DNA of 64,000 nt from Homalodisca vitripennis (GCF_021130785.1 NW_025777643.1:23419-87418); one strand, 5' to 3'; shown: positions 1 through 11,262, counted from the stretch's first letter. Notes: generated by a model not told the origin, from the sequence alone. Numbers and translations: made by a program.

Positions 1-253
1 TTTCCTATTAACGGCAAAATAACCAATAGTTATTCAACATAATTTTCTCTCATTTTATCCAAGATACCAATTGTGCTTTATCAGTAAAATGACATGATTC
101 ATCCATAGCCAAGGCATAGTCGGAAATATTTAACTGCCCTTTCACATCACAATGATTTTCTGTTGCCAAAATGTTGCGTGTTTCTAGAGTGAATTGACTG
201 AAATAGATTGGTGGTCTGCATCCGGACCGCGGTCTGTTATTTGGTGACCCCTG
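1..253 (-). mobile_element. hAT-type transposon relic (window edge)
   Basis: On the minus strand about 60-125 encodes LAMDESCHFTDKAQL, which resembles the 'ALDESTDxTDxAQL' stretch of hAT transposases of the ZBED/GTF2IRD2-like kind. The terminus at 253 reads CAGGGGTCACCAAA on the minus strand, followed by a GC-rich palindromic ACCGCGGTCCGGA, as in hAT ends. The conserved motif lies too close to the end for a full transposase, so this is probably an internally deleted copy. The other end lies outside the window. Family assignment is inference from short motifs. Confidence 0.5.
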
Positions 254-559
254 GATTAAAGAATTACGGACAATAACTATTGTTATCCTTCTTAAAAGTC
301 AGTTCTCAATAAAAAACTTTAAATTTCATTTGGCGGGATTTTCAGGATCTGTTAGCCTTTCTACAACCTGAGTTCAAGGAAAGTTCCAGGAAATTAGGGT
401 ATTGTACGACTGTAGTGTCCTGTAGATACCAGATTGGAGTTGCTGCCAAGTGAATCATAGTCTTGTCAAAAGTCAAGTTCATATATTTTTTCAGACAAAC
501 CGTGTACATTATTGACGTTCCAAAGTGTTAAACAACAGTTTTAATTGTTTGCTCCACAG

Positions 560-691
560 GCGGTGTGGTGAGTTGATGTCTGAGGTGATAGACAAGTATG
601 GAGTGGTGTGGATAACAGCTGCAGGTAACCATGGACCGGCTCTGTGCACCATTAACACACCTCCAGACATTTCCGTCTCCAGTATCATCGG
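560..691 (+). CDS. TPP2: TPP2 exon with the oxyanion Asn loop
   Basis: The acceptor is ccacag before 560 and the donor gtaggc follows 691. The exon encodes RCGELMSEVIDKYGVVWITA followed by AGNHGPA. The Asn of AGN is the residue that stabilises the oxyanion in subtilases. The exon ends one base into a Gly codon (phase 1) and joins the exon at 1841. No TPP2 exon is recognised between 1 and 559, so the preceding exons lie outside. Confidence 0.92.
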
Positions 692-1255
692 TAGGCTTCC
701 ATAAACATACAAATATAATATATTTAAAGCTAACAACTATGATTTGAGCTGTTTAAACTTAAGAAACTAATAAATGTAGTAGTATCTAGTCATAAGTTTC
801 TAGTTGAGTAAATTCGTAACACTTGAGATTAAATTATTCGTATTATATTTGTATGGGACAGCAGGTTGCACCAATGTATAAAATCTTGGACTATGAGTCT
901 GGGATTGCACAGCTGATCTTGCCTTTACCGGATCACTTTGTATCTGTACGTGTTTTACACCTAATATTGTACGACTGCTACCCTTACACTGCTTGTTACT
1001 TTTTCCATGCAGATTATAGTTATGGAGGAATTAATAGAGTAAGGTTGTAAAAGTGGATAGGCTCTTCTTAATATACATGTTTATGTTTTGTTTGGTGTGC
1101 TTGTGTTGCATTCATAAGTACGTACATGTGTGAGTGTACACATGTGTATATGTGAGTAAATGTAAAGCTTGTATTGCCTAATTGATGATTTAAGCTATCA
1201 AAGCTTTTGAATAAGTTGTGGTTTAAAATTAGTTAATTTTTACTAAGATTTTTTA
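692..1255 (+). other. intron, nothing recognised
   Basis: AT-rich intron. A TG-rich stretch (about 1085-1160) with repeated tgtg/cacatgtg is the only visible structure. Confidence 0.6.
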
Positions 1256-1840
1256 TTGGGGATGTCTCACGGGGATCGACCATTGATGGGGACAAGGGTG
1301 TAACTGTGTTTATCGCAGTTTTATTACAGTTGAGGTTGTGAACAGGTGTGGGTGCCTATGTGTCCCCGGACATGATGGAAGCTGAGTACTCATTGCGTCA
1401 GAAATAGCCGGGGATGCCATTCACCTGGTCCTCACGGGGACCGACCATTGATGGGGACAAGAGTGTGACTGTGTCTATCGCAGTTTTATTACAGTTGAGG
1501 TTGTGAACAGGTGTGGGTGCTTATGTGTCCCCGGACATGATGGAAGCTGAGTACTCATTGCGTCACAAACAGCCGGGGATGCCATTCGCCTGGTCCTCAC
1601 GGGGACCGACCATTGATGCGGACAAGGGTGTGACTGTGTCTATCGCAGTTTTATTACAGTTGAGGTTGTGAACAAGTGTGGGTGCCTATGTATCCCCGAA
1701 CATGATGGAAGCTGAGTACTCATTGCGTCAGAAACAGCCGGGGATGCCATTCACCTGGTCCTCACGGGGACCGACCATTGATGGGGACAAGGGTGTGACG
1801 GTGTCTATCACAGTTTTATTACAGTTGAGGTTGTGCACAG
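1256..1840 (+). repeat. 165-bp tandem duplication of a TPP2 exon start plus its splice acceptor
   Basis: The motif GTGTGGGTGC recurs at 1346, 1511, 1676 and 1841, exactly 165 bp apart. A partial unit starts near 1262. Each unit holds about 105 bp matching the 5' half of the catalytic-Ser exon, then about 60 bp of intron with the 3' splice site. The last unit is the start of the genuine exon. Unit 1 has an in-frame TAG (cagaaatag). Unit 3 has a damaged acceptor (aacaag rather than aacag). 165 is a multiple of 3, so the units keep frame with each other. They are read here as decoy exon fragments. Confidence 0.9.
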
Positions 1841-2074
1841 GTGTGGGTGCCTACGTGTCCCCGGACATGATGGAAGCTGAGTACTCATTGCGTCAGAAAC
1901 AGCCGGGGATGCCATTCACCTGGTCCTCACGGGGACCGACCATTGATGGAGAAAAGGGAGTGACTGTATGTGCTCCGGGAGCTGCTATCACATCTGTCTC
2001 CTGCTTCACACTGAGAGGTTCCCAGCTGTTGAATGGGACTAGCATGTCTTCCCCTCATGCCGCTGGATGTGTAG
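1841..2074 (+). CDS. TPP2: TPP2 exon with the catalytic serine
   Basis: The acceptor is gcacag and the donor gtcagt (2075). It encodes [19 protein letters not shown], the WSSRGPT loop, and [12 protein letters not shown], which contains the nucleophile Ser in the subtilase signature GTSMSSP. It starts at phase 1 and ends one base into an Ala codon completed by the exon at 8910. Its 5' half is the source of the tandem copies just upstream. The upstream 165-bp unit reads open into this exon because the TGA present in other units is TGC here (about 1831-1836). Confidence 0.95.
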
Positions 2075-2573
2075 GTCAGTTTTGCAATAAATCTTGGATA
2101 TATTTATAAAATTCTAAATATATTGTGAATCCTCAATTAAAACAAAAATAACCCATTGGGTTGTGGCTGCTAGCTCCTATAAATGGAAAAATGGACATTT
2201 TCAACACAATAGTGTTTATAAAAACAACGTTCTTTCCTTTTGGTGTAGCACAGAAGTTCTTATATATGCCTATGAGTACAGGTCAATGTTCAGACTGTTG
2301 AGACTGTACAAAACGCTTTGTAGTGGAATGATTATTTAAATACTTCAAAACAAGGGTTGTTAGTTTTTGAGCTATACACAATACTTTTTGGTGTTTTGAT
2401 AGTGTTGAGCAAAACAAAATTCTAACACAACCATTTAATGCCTTAAATTGAAATTAGTAACAATATTTAACCTTCAAGACAAAAATAAATGTATAAAGTA
2501 ATTTTTGCACTTCCGCTGTCTTGTCTCTTTAAATGCATTGTAATGGTTTTCTTTTTTCATACAGTATGATGAT
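2075..2573 (+). other. intron up to the LTR element, nothing recognised
   Basis: AT-rich intronic sequence with no coding signal. It ends in ATGAT (2569-2573), the left copy of the gypsy target-site duplication. Confidence 0.6.
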
Positions 2574-2936
2574 TGTAGTGTATTTAGTGTGAGAAGTACT
2601 AAGTTGGTAGGTATCCATAGTGATATTTAATGTCTGCACCAGTGATGTTGGCAGTATGTATTGTCAGGCGATGTAACATACGATGTGGTCTAAAAGAATA
2701 AAGAATGCTCATAGGCTGCTCTCCTGTGACGTCACATCACGCCACTACCCTACAACCAACGGTCCAAGCTGGCCAGCCAGCAGTCCACCCGGAGTCCACC
2801 ACCAGACACCGTCATGTAACCTCCGCGTCCCGTCCGTTCCTTTACGAGCGGTCCTAGAGCAATGTTACTCTAAATGTGTAGTTTAATTATTCTTCCCGAC
2901 CCATAGAGAGTACAGTGTCGACCCGCATACATTACA
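2574..2936 (+). repeat. 5' LTR
   Basis: A 363-bp direct repeat of 8078-8440. TG...CA ends with inverted TGTA/TACA tips. AATAAAG at about 2699 could serve as a polyadenylation signal. A CRE-like palindrome TGACGTCA lies at about 2727-2734. Confidence 0.95.
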
Positions 2937-3239
2937 GTGGCGACGAGGAAAACAACTGCAACAGTGGAACGTCGCTTACAGTGGCGACGAGGAAAACAAC
3001 TGCAACAGTGGAACGTCGCTTACAGTGGCGACGAGGAAAACAACTGCAACAGTGAATTACAGTGATTTAGTGCGGAAGGGCAACAAGCGTAATGAACACG
3101 TGCAAATAACAACGAATGTGCAGGGACATTCGGGACATTGAAACAGTGAATTACAGTGATATAGTGCGGAAGGGCAACTATCGTAATGAACACGTGCAAA
3201 TAACCGCGAATGTGCAAGGACATTCCGGACATTCCAACG
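2937..3239 (+). repeat. leader repeats: three primer-binding-site units and a 94-bp duplication
   Basis: The 44-bp unit beginning GTGGCGACGAGG occurs from 2937, 2981 and 3025, the third partial. So the sequence next to the LTR, where the tRNA primer would pair, is present three times. It is followed by two 94-bp units starting GTGAATTACAGTGAT (3052 and 3146) that differ at several positions. Confidence 0.85.
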
Positions 3240-3391
3240 GTCGGGAGTAGTAAGGTACGCCGATCGATATAAACTATTCTTGGTGTAAGCAGCGCACAAG
3301 CTGATTTTAATCGTTGCAATTAATGCCGTTAGACGATTATTTTTACCGGGGACATTTTAAACAGTTATTACGGAGTGTACAAGAAAACAAA

Positions 3392-5053
3392 ATGGCAACT
3401 ATCGGGTCTATGGGTTATTTTGATAGTGCGGAAGAATCGTGGCAGTCTTATATAGAGAGATTTGAGTTTTTTATTGATTGTAATGATATCGATAATTCAA
3501 AGAAACTAAGCACTTTGTTGACAGTTATGGGTGTAAGGACCTATACGTTACTGAAAGACTTAATTACACCAGACAAACCGTCTGACAAGTCGTACAAGGA
3601 AATTGTGGACACTATAGCGAATCATCTGCATCCCAAGCCTTCTTTTATCACGGAAAGATTTAAATTTAGTAGGCGGAATCAATTGGATCATGAAACGGTT
3701 AGCGATTATATTGTGCATTTAAAACAGTTATCTAAGTATTGTGAATTTGGTGATAAATTGCCAGACTACTTAAGGGACAGATTAGTCGCGGGTCTGCGAG
3801 ACCAACAGATACAGAAAAGACTTCTCGGGGAGGAGAACCTCACTTATGAAAAAGCCGTGCAACTAGCTACTGCAATGGAATTTGCTGAGAAGGGGGCGGC
3901 CCAGATGACAACTGCAGGAGGACGTATTCACCGGATGCAGAGCAGCGGGTCGATACCGAAAAGGACACAGGCGGCGAGCATCGCAGCGAGACGGTCATCG
4001 GACGGCGGGAAGGCGCTGGGAGACATCACCTGCTATTGTTGCGGCAAGCGAGGATCACACATAGCATCGCAATGTCGGTTTCGTGAGTACACGTGTAATC
4101 ATTGTAAAAAGAAGGGACACCTTGAAAGAGTTTGTAGATCGAAAAATTATGTTAACAAACCTAATGAGAACAAACCAAATGTTTTTACAAATAGGTCTAA
4201 GGAGCCTTCAGCTAAAGGGAAACAGTTTTACAGCAATAAAAAGCAATATGTTTATAAAGGTAGGCAGCACTATGTAGAGGAAAGTAAAGAATCAGCAGAG
4301 TCCGGTTCAGATAATCACTGGAAACATAAAGACAATGACGATGTGTATGACATTTCCAATCTATTTACGGTTAAAGAAATAGAAACTAAGATTAATAAAA
4401 TTGAGCCAATAACGGTACAGTTATTAGTGGAAAGTAAGGAAATTGTATTTGAAGTCGATAGTGGAGCTTGTGTTTCAGTTATGTCAGAAAAAGATTGTAA
4501 GACTAAGTTAGGAAATATTAACATGTATCCAACTAGCTTAGTATTAAGTTCATATACACATGAAAAGATCAGGCCTTTAGGTAAGGTTATGGTCAATGTA
4601 CAACATAAAGGTAAAGAGAAACAATTAGCTTTATACATCGTAGCTAATGGGGCTAATCCCTTGTTAGGGCGTGATTGGATGCAAGCATTAGATTTAACAG
4701 TTAGAGTGCCTAGTAATGTAAACAATGTACAGTCAGCTGATCGCACGAGCATGGTGGGGGTTGTGCCAACTGCAGGCGGCAGCGCGGCAGACGCATGCAC
4801 GCCTGTCAGTGGAAGCCACAACACACCTGTAGAGGTAAACAAACAAACATCTGTCAATCCGTCTGTTGTCAACAACAACAAACAAGTAGAATTACTGTAC
4901 AATGAGTTTCCAAATGTATTTACGGATAAGTTGGGATGTTTCAAGGGTGCACCAGTTAAATTAAAGTTAAAAGAAAATGTAGTACCAAAATACTTTAAAC
5001 CTAGGACGTTACCTTTTACACTTAAAGAAAAAAGTAGAAGCCGAGCTGACTAG
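3392..5053 (+). pseudogene. gypsy gag-protease and start of pol (frame broken at 5028-5033)
   Basis: The frame is open from 3314; ATG at 3392 (MATIGSMGYFDSAEESW) is the likely start because the gag core follows at once. In order there is a retrotransposon gag domain (to about 3900), two zinc knuckles (CYCCGKRGSHIASQC and CNHCKKKGHLERVC, about 4033-4137), and an aspartic protease with VDSGACVSVM (about 4455) and LLGRDWM. The N-terminal part of the reverse transcriptase begins near 4890. The frame ends early at 5053 because the A-run at 5028-5033 differs by one base from what the downstream frame needs. The position, inside pol rather than at the gag/pol border, argues for an indel and against programmed frameshifting. 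Confidence 0.88.
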
Positions 5054-7337
5054 ACTAGAACAAGAGAACGTTATTTCACCAGTAGATACCAGTGAATGGG
5101 GGACTCCCATTGTACCAATTATTAAGGCTAATGGGAAAATAAGAATTTGTGGGGATTATAAAATAACTGTAAATCCTTTCTTGGAGGTAGACCGACACCC
5201 GTTACCGAAAATTGAAGAAATATTTGCCAGCCTACAAAACGGAGAAAAATTCTCTAAAATAGATTTATCTTCAGCTTATCAGCAGCTTAAACTAGATGTA
5301 GATAGTCAAACGTATTGTACAATTAGCACACACAAAGGATTGTATGCTTACAATCGCCTATGTTTTGGTATCAGTTCAGCACCGGGAATATTCCAGAGAA
5401 TAATAGAACGAACATTACAAGGTATCCCGGGGGTAACTGTATTTTTAGATGACATTCTAGTAACAGGTAAAAACAATGGGGAACACATGCATAGACTTAG
5501 ACTAGTGTGTCAAAGACTTGAAGACAATGGGTTCACAGTGAGCAAGAACAAATGTAAATTTTTCTGTGACAGTTTAGAATATTTAGGTTTTGTTATCAGT
5601 AAACAAGGGTTGCATACCGCACCTAGTAAGGTTGAAGCAATTGTCAAGGCACCTGAACCTCAAAATGTGACACAGCTTAAAGCCTTCCTTGGTCTTGTTA
5701 ATTACTATTCACGTTTCATTCCTAGGATATCCACTATTTTAACCCCAATGTATCAGTTGTTAAGAAAGGATACCGATTTTGTATTTAATTTAGCATGTAA
5801 GAAGGCACTACAAGAGATTAAGCAAAAGTTAATCTCTGCTGAAGTTTTAGCGCATTATGATCCTGCATTACCACTAGTGGTAGCCAGTGATGCTAGTCCA
5901 TATGGCATTGCATCAGTTTTGAGTCAGATTCAATACGACGGTACAGAAAGACCTATATCATTCGCAAGTAGAGTGTTAAATAGCGCTGAGAAAAACTATT
6001 CACAAATAGATAAGGAAGCATTAAGCATTGTATTTGGTGTTAAGAAATTTAGTCAATATTTATATGGTACACAGTTTTTGTTAAAGACTGATCATAAGCC
6101 TTTAGTGGCTATTTTTGGACCAAAGAAAGGGTTACCTGCTTTCGCAGCCAGTAGGTTACAACGATACGCTTTGTTTTTAAGTGGTTTCCAATATGAGATT
6201 GTGTATGTTAAGTCCCAAAACCATGGCAATGCCGATGGTTTATCTAGATTACCTGTAAATAGTGAGATTAAAGATGAAATCTCGGATGATGACCTTAATA
6301 TTAATGTCATAGGTACCTATTTGCAGTGTTTAGCTGAAAATGACATACCATTAAGCTATGTAGACATAAAAAGAGAATCAATGGTAGATAGTGAAATCAA
6401 AAAGGTAATATCCTATGTAGAATTAGGTTGGCCTATTGTAACTGAACCAGATCTAAAGCCATTTGAAATTAGACAGTCGGAATTAACCTTGGAGCAAGGA
6501 ATCCTAATGTGGGGGTACAGGGTGGTAATACCTAAAAGGTTCAGAATAAACATTCTGAACGAATTGCATACTTCACACATAGGTATTGTTCGCATGAAGG
6601 CATTAGCCCGTGCATATGTATGGTGGCCTAATATCGACCGGGACATAGAACAACTAGCTAACAGCTGTGCAGCCTGTTTGGAGGAACGAGCAAAACCGCC
6701 CAAGGCTTTCCTGCATCATTGGAATGTTCCGGAACGAGTTTGGTCTCGAATTCATATTGATTTTTTTGGACCTTTTCAGTCCAAGTTATTTTTGGTGGTA
6801 AAAGATGCGTACTCTAAGTGGCCAGAGGTGTTGCCCGTTGCTTCAACGGCAGCTGTTCACACGATTGTGAAATTAAGGGAATTATTTAGTAGGTATGGTA
6901 TTGTAGACCACATAGTGTCCGACAACGGACCACCTTTTACCAGTCAAGAGTTTAAAGAATTTTTGATGTCAAATGGTATCAAACACACGTTTTCACCACC
7001 ATACCACCCAGAAACCAATGGTTTGGCAGAACGGTCAGTCAGAACTATTAAAAATAAATTGAAAACAGCTCTTCATAATTCCAAGGATTTAGAATTAGCT
7101 TTGAGTAACTTCCTGTTCACTTATAGAAATACAGTGCATTCTACTACCAATCTATCGCCAGCTCAATTAATGTTGGGCAGATCGCTAAAGTCTAGGTTAG
7201 ATTTAATTCGCCCAAATGTTAAAGCAATAATGTCAGATAATCAAGAAAAACAACGATTGTACTATAGGGGTAGTAAAACTAGACAGTTAGCTATTGGACA
7301 ACCAATCATAGCCAGAGATTACAGAGGTAGAAAATAA
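5034..7337 (+). pseudogene. gypsy pol: reverse transcriptase, RNase H, integrase
   Basis: Continues in the frame after the A-run. The reverse transcriptase has the FLDDILVTG active-site box (about 5442). RNase H of the DIRS/Ty3 type shows VVASDASPYG (about 5880) and TDHKPLVAIF. Integrase shows an H2C2 zinc finger (HTSHIG...CAACLE, about 6570-6690) and the catalytic core IHIDFFGPF ... VSDNGPPF ... HPETNGLAER (6750-7040), all expected acidic residues visible. The frame stops at 7337 after AGAAAATAA, where one A appears to be missing relative to the next frame. Confidence 0.9.
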
Positions 7338-7758
7338 GTGGATACCAGGTGTGGTAGTTTCACGATTAGGACCAGTCACGTATTTAGTTGAACTGAATAC
7401 GGGCATGAGGTGGAAACGACATATCGACCAGTTGGTAGGTTTACAGTGTAGTCCGGAAATGTCTGAGTTGACAACAATGCCTAGACTCCCAGACGCAAGC
7501 GTGGCAACAGAGCACACGCAGGAAACGATCGATATACAGTCGCGGGACAGAGCGAGCGCAAGGTCGCCAGTACTTTTAGCAACGACCTTGCCCCCCTCTC
7601 CGCAAAACCATAACAATAACAGAAACGCTCAGGGGCAAAGCCCCAGCCCACGTACAAATGTAAACAATAACAGTTCCAGCGTTTCACCCAAACAAATGAC
7701 ACCTGTTAGACGATACCCACTAAGGGATCGTAAACCTTTAGTCAAAATGGACTTGTAA
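7338..7758 (+). pseudogene. gypsy integrase C-terminal tail
   Basis: In the frame reached by a one-base change at 7331-7334 the sequence reads WIPGVVVSRLGPVTYLVEL. This is the chromo-like/GPY-F module found at the C-terminus of gypsy integrases. A Ser/Pro/Asn-rich tail ending RRYPLRDRKPLVKMDL follows. It is separated from pol only by the single-base break. Confidence 0.85.
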
Positions 7759-8077
7759 ATACAACCCAATTGTGACTTGTATATAATTAATATTGTTTAA
7801 GCATTATTATTATCGATTTGTTAATTGTGTTCATTCAATGTGTTATTAATTGCTATATTCTGATTTATTGGTTTTGATTGAAGTGTTTGTGATTTGTGTT
7901 AAATGATTATATTGAGTTTGTATTTTGTTCTCTATAATCTATACTTACAAAAATAAAAGAGTATAATGTCAATTTTCTTATTCATTGTAATTGATTTAAA
8001 ATTGGAGAATTGTAAAACAAATTGTAATTGATAAATTTCTAAAATTGTAGGGGACTTATGTATTTAAGGGGGAGGAT

Positions 8078-8440
8078 TGTAGTGTATTTAGTGTGAGAAG
8101 TACTAAGTTGGTAGGTATCCATAGTGATATTTAATGTCTGCACCAGTGATGTTGGCAGTATGTATTGTCAGGCGATGTAACATACGATGTGGTCTAAAAG
8201 AATAAAGAATGCTCATAGGCTGCTCTCCTGTGACGTCACATCACGCCACTACCCTACAACCAACGGTCCAAGCTGGCCAGCCAGCAGTCCACCCGGAGTC
8301 CACCACCAGACACCGTCATGTAACCTCCGCGTCCCGTCCGTTCCTTTACGAGCGGTCCTAGAGCAATGTTACTCTAAATGTGTAGTTTAATTATTCTTCC
8401 CGACCCATAGAGAGTACAGTGTCGACCCGCATACATTACA
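8078..8440 (+). repeat. 3' LTR
   Basis: Same 363-bp sequence as the 5' LTR, preceded by a polypurine tract and followed by the ATGAT target duplication. LTR identity implies a recent insertion. Confidence 0.95.
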
Positions 8441-8445
8441 ATGAT

Positions 8446-8909
8446 ATGTTGAGAAAAGCTTTTCATCATTTTAATATACGCTTGAAGTACTGTATAAAGG
8501 TTGTTAGTGTTTTGTTACAGTGGTATTATATCTGTATCCACTGGATTACAGGCTTAAAAGCAAATAGACAGACAAACAATTTTAATATTAAGATTTAAAC
8601 TTTAAAGATAACTTAAACCTGGATATTTGATCAGTCTAATGATTTTTAGAGATGTGTTTATTTGTGAGGGAATAAATTTTCCTTTGAAATTATATTTATA
8701 GATACTTACCACCACATTTATGTTAAACAAGCAATACATTTTAACATTGACTTTATTATGTTTACTTTAGACTTGTTTAGTTATTGTTCTTTCATTCTGA
8801 GAAAGTTAATACTAAATGAGAACATTGGTATCTTTCATTATATAGCTTAAAAACTTATTTGCTGTTGTTTGTTTAATGGATTGCACATTCATTTAAGTAT
8901 GTTTTACAG
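8446..8909 (+). other. intron, nothing recognised
   Basis: AT-rich intronic sequence ending in the acceptor gttttacag. Confidence 0.6.
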
Positions 8910-9040
8910 CACTTTTACTGTCTGGTATGAAGGCTAGAGGGCTTCCTTATTCTCCATTCTCAGTAAAGAGGGCCCTTGAAAATACTGCACTCTTTGTAGA
9001 ATCCATGGACGTGTTTGCTCAAGGCTATGGTCTTCTTCAG
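8910..9040 (+). CDS. TPP2: TPP2 exon after the catalytic domain
   Basis: Encodes ALLLSGMKARGLPYSPFSV and RALENTAL...VFAQGYGLLQ, matching the helix-rich end of the subtilase domain (family motif 'RRALENTA...VFAQGHGIIQV'). It starts at phase 1, ends at phase 0, and the donor is gtaaaa. A decayed copy lies about 790 bp downstream (9690-9860). Confidence 0.93.
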
Positions 9041-9689
9041 GTAAAAGGTTTTTTGGTTAAATTGAGTTTAATATTTAAATATTTAATGTATAAACTTAAT
9101 ATATTAGTAAAGTCTGTATTTTTTTATGAAAATAAGGTTAGAAATGTATAAGGAAGAAATAAAAGCAAAATAGTGCTTATGAATTTTGGCTAGTATCCAG
9201 TCCAGATATAGCTCTTGAACAGCTTTTGTTGAGTATAAAAACATTACTATAATATCAACCTATTACTAACTACTATGCATGACCTGACATTTTGAACACA
9301 AGCATAAAATAAATATACCCTTCTGAGACAGCCCGGAATGCTATCCTGAATCGGAGCCATCATCGGACTTCTCTGCCAAAAATCGCTTGCAAGCAGAACA
9401 CACAGCAGACACCACCTTACTGTGCTGGAAGTTAACCTTAAGAACCTTATTTGTACTAAGCGAGGATCTGCTCTCATGAACCACTGCTCCAGGTCTTTGC
9501 CCTTAGTGTGGTTCAAAACAGTCGTCCTGATCTTCTATACAGGAGATCCTTAGAGCCTTCCGGCCCAGAAGGGTGCTGACCTTGAGGAATATCTTGTTAG
9601 AATGAGAGTTCTATAGTTCCCAACGATCACACCTCTCTTACCAAGGCAGTCAACCCTCATCCTCATAGCTAGATCCCGCAATAATGATT
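9041..9689 (+). other. intron, no recognised element
   Basis: The stretch 9250-9650 is less AT-rich and could be an old insertion, read on the minus strand as a Cys-containing peptide of unknown kind. I could not place it in a family. Confidence 0.4.
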
Positions 9690-9860
9690 CAAGTATGTTT
9701 TCTACCTTTTTTAAATAAGGGCTCAAGAGTTTTCTTATTATTCATTCACAGTTAAAAGTGTTCTTGAGAATGCAATGATGTATTTGCCTTCAGCCTATAG
9801 TTATCTTCAAATAAAAGATTGTCAGATTAAATTGAACTCAATACTTTGAAACAAAGAGTT
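9690..9860 (+). pseudogene. decayed duplicate of the TPP2 exon at 8910-9040
   Basis: Segments align in order with 8895-9090. The exon's cttccttattctccattctcagtaaa corresponds to ttttcttattattcattcacagttaaa here. The exon end ctatggtcttcttcaggtaaaag corresponds to ctatagttatcttcaaataaaag, and the following intron aaattgagtttaatattt to aaattgaactcaatacttt. The copy has stops, so it is not coding. It includes flanking intron, so it is a DNA-level duplication and not a retrocopy. Confidence 0.7.
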
Positions 9861-10127
9861 TCCGCAAAAAAATAAGGGTTTCCGAATTAGCTGCTGTTTT
9901 TAATCAAGAGTAAATGTATGCTTTTAAAGATGCGATTTGTTTATCTGTTTGGTCTTTAAGACAATCATGTCTGTTGATTTAAATGTTCAAAATTGTATTG
10001 AAGGAACAATAATATTAAATCATTATCCAGTTAAATTTTTAAAAAAAAACCAATGACTTGTATGAAATATTGGTACTTTATACATTTTGCTTGGGCACTT
10101 CAAACTATCTTTCTTGTTCATCATATA
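9861..10127 (+). other. intron, nothing recognised
   Basis: AT-rich sequence without coding signal, up to the 3' end of the minus-strand LINE. Confidence 0.5.
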
Positions 10128-10475
10128 AGAATAAGAATTCGTTTATTGTCATAGAGCTTACACAAGCATCGACACAAGTCATGTATAAAATATAAAAATT
10201 AGCATAAGTCCAGACAAGGAAAATTCAGTACCCAAAATATGAAGTTGCCAAAACAGTCACGCCACAATTTAAATTATTTTAAAATATAAATAAATAAATA
10301 ACAAATTAAAACAGGTATGTAACAAATAAACAAATAACAACAAGTAAAACACAGCCTCAGAAATTACAACAACAGAATTATATAACATTGATAAATTTTT
10401 TAATATAGTTTGTATAAATAAAAAACCATGACATTAACATTTAAAATCTAATCATTAAAACTAAATAAGTTATGT

Positions 10476-11262
10476 CTAGAAACTAACAGTTCTACAGTCA
10501 AAAAATTCTTTCAATGAATAAAATGGATTGACTAAAAGCCAGGAATACAATTTTTGTTTAAATTCATTAAAACTATATTTCAAGATAAGTGGTCTTAAAC
10601 AGTTGTATACTTTCAAAGCAACAACTGTGTGACTATTAATAGTTTTGTTTAGTCTATAAAATTCTATGGATACACTTTCTTTATTTCTGGTGTTATACAT
10701 ATGTCTGTCACTGTATGTCTTCAGAGGTTCAGGATGTTTGAGTATGTAGAGCACAATATCAAATATATATAAGTTAAATATGGTTTGAATTTTATTTGCA
10801 ATAAAAATTGGTTTACAGTGAGCTAATGGTTGACAACGTGCAATAATTATAATGGCTTTTTTTTGTATAGTAAAAATTTCTGATATCCTACTGCAGTTTC
10901 CCCATAGAATAAGGCCATATCTGAGCACTGATTGAAAGAAAGCAAAATATGCCGTTTGAGGTAATCAGTGTGCACACAACACGTGAGACGTCTTAAGAGG
11001 TAAACAATCCTGGAGAGCTTAGCTGATAGGTGATCAATGTGGGATCCCCATGTTAAATGATCATCCACACAAACACCCAACAACTTCACATTATCCAACA
11101 ATTCAATATCAGAATAAATATTGTAATTTACTTGTCTGAGGCTAAAAATTATATGCTGTGTCTTGTTTTCATTCAACAAAAATCCATTGGAGTTTAAACC
11201 ACAATGATGCTTGTTGAATGGATTCCATTGAAATTTGTTTCAATTCATTCAGATCATTACTA
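10476..11262 (-). pseudogene. LINE A reverse transcriptase, C-terminal part
   Basis: Two overlapping minus-strand frames carry the RT thumb and C-terminal region (VKLLGVCVDDHLTW, LRYGLILWG, KQKLYSWLLVNPFYSLKEF). A frameshift near 10860-10920 separates them. Confidence 0.8.

Larger units (their letters stand above)
2574..8440 (+). mobile_element. Ty3/gypsy LTR retrotransposon, near complete
   Basis: Two LTRs of 363 bp (2574-2936 and 8078-8440) begin TGTAGTG and end TTACA, and I saw no difference between them. A 5-bp target duplication ATGAT flanks the element (2569-2573, 8441-8445). A likely primer-binding site TGGCGACGAGG follows the 5' LTR, and a purine-rich tract (aagggggagga) precedes the 3' LTR. 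Between them lie gag, protease, reverse transcriptase, RNase H and integrase in Ty3/gypsy order, with no envelope gene. It lies in sense orientation in a TPP2 intron. Coding is broken only by two single-A length changes in A-runs (5028-5033 and 7331-7334). Clade not certain; Mag-like is a guess. Confidence 0.95.

Noticed and set aside
1678..2109. 143-codon open frame as a stand-alone gene with a repeated domain
   Set aside because: It is the true TPP2 exon plus one duplicated unit read through an intron remnant; exon borders and phase fix the real exon at 1841-2074.
2683..2886. Identical 67-codon frames at 2683-2886 and 8187-8390 as a duplicated gene
   Set aside because: Both lie inside the LTRs; the duplication is the LTR pair.
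4315..4944. Long minus-strand frame opposite gag-protease
   Set aside because: Antisense shadow of the gypsy coding frame with no domain resemblance.
5028..5053. Programmed ribosomal frameshift in the gypsy element
   Set aside because: The site is inside the reverse transcriptase and not between gag and pol, and the same kind of single-base change in an A-run occurs at 7331 and in host exons, so an indel is simpler.
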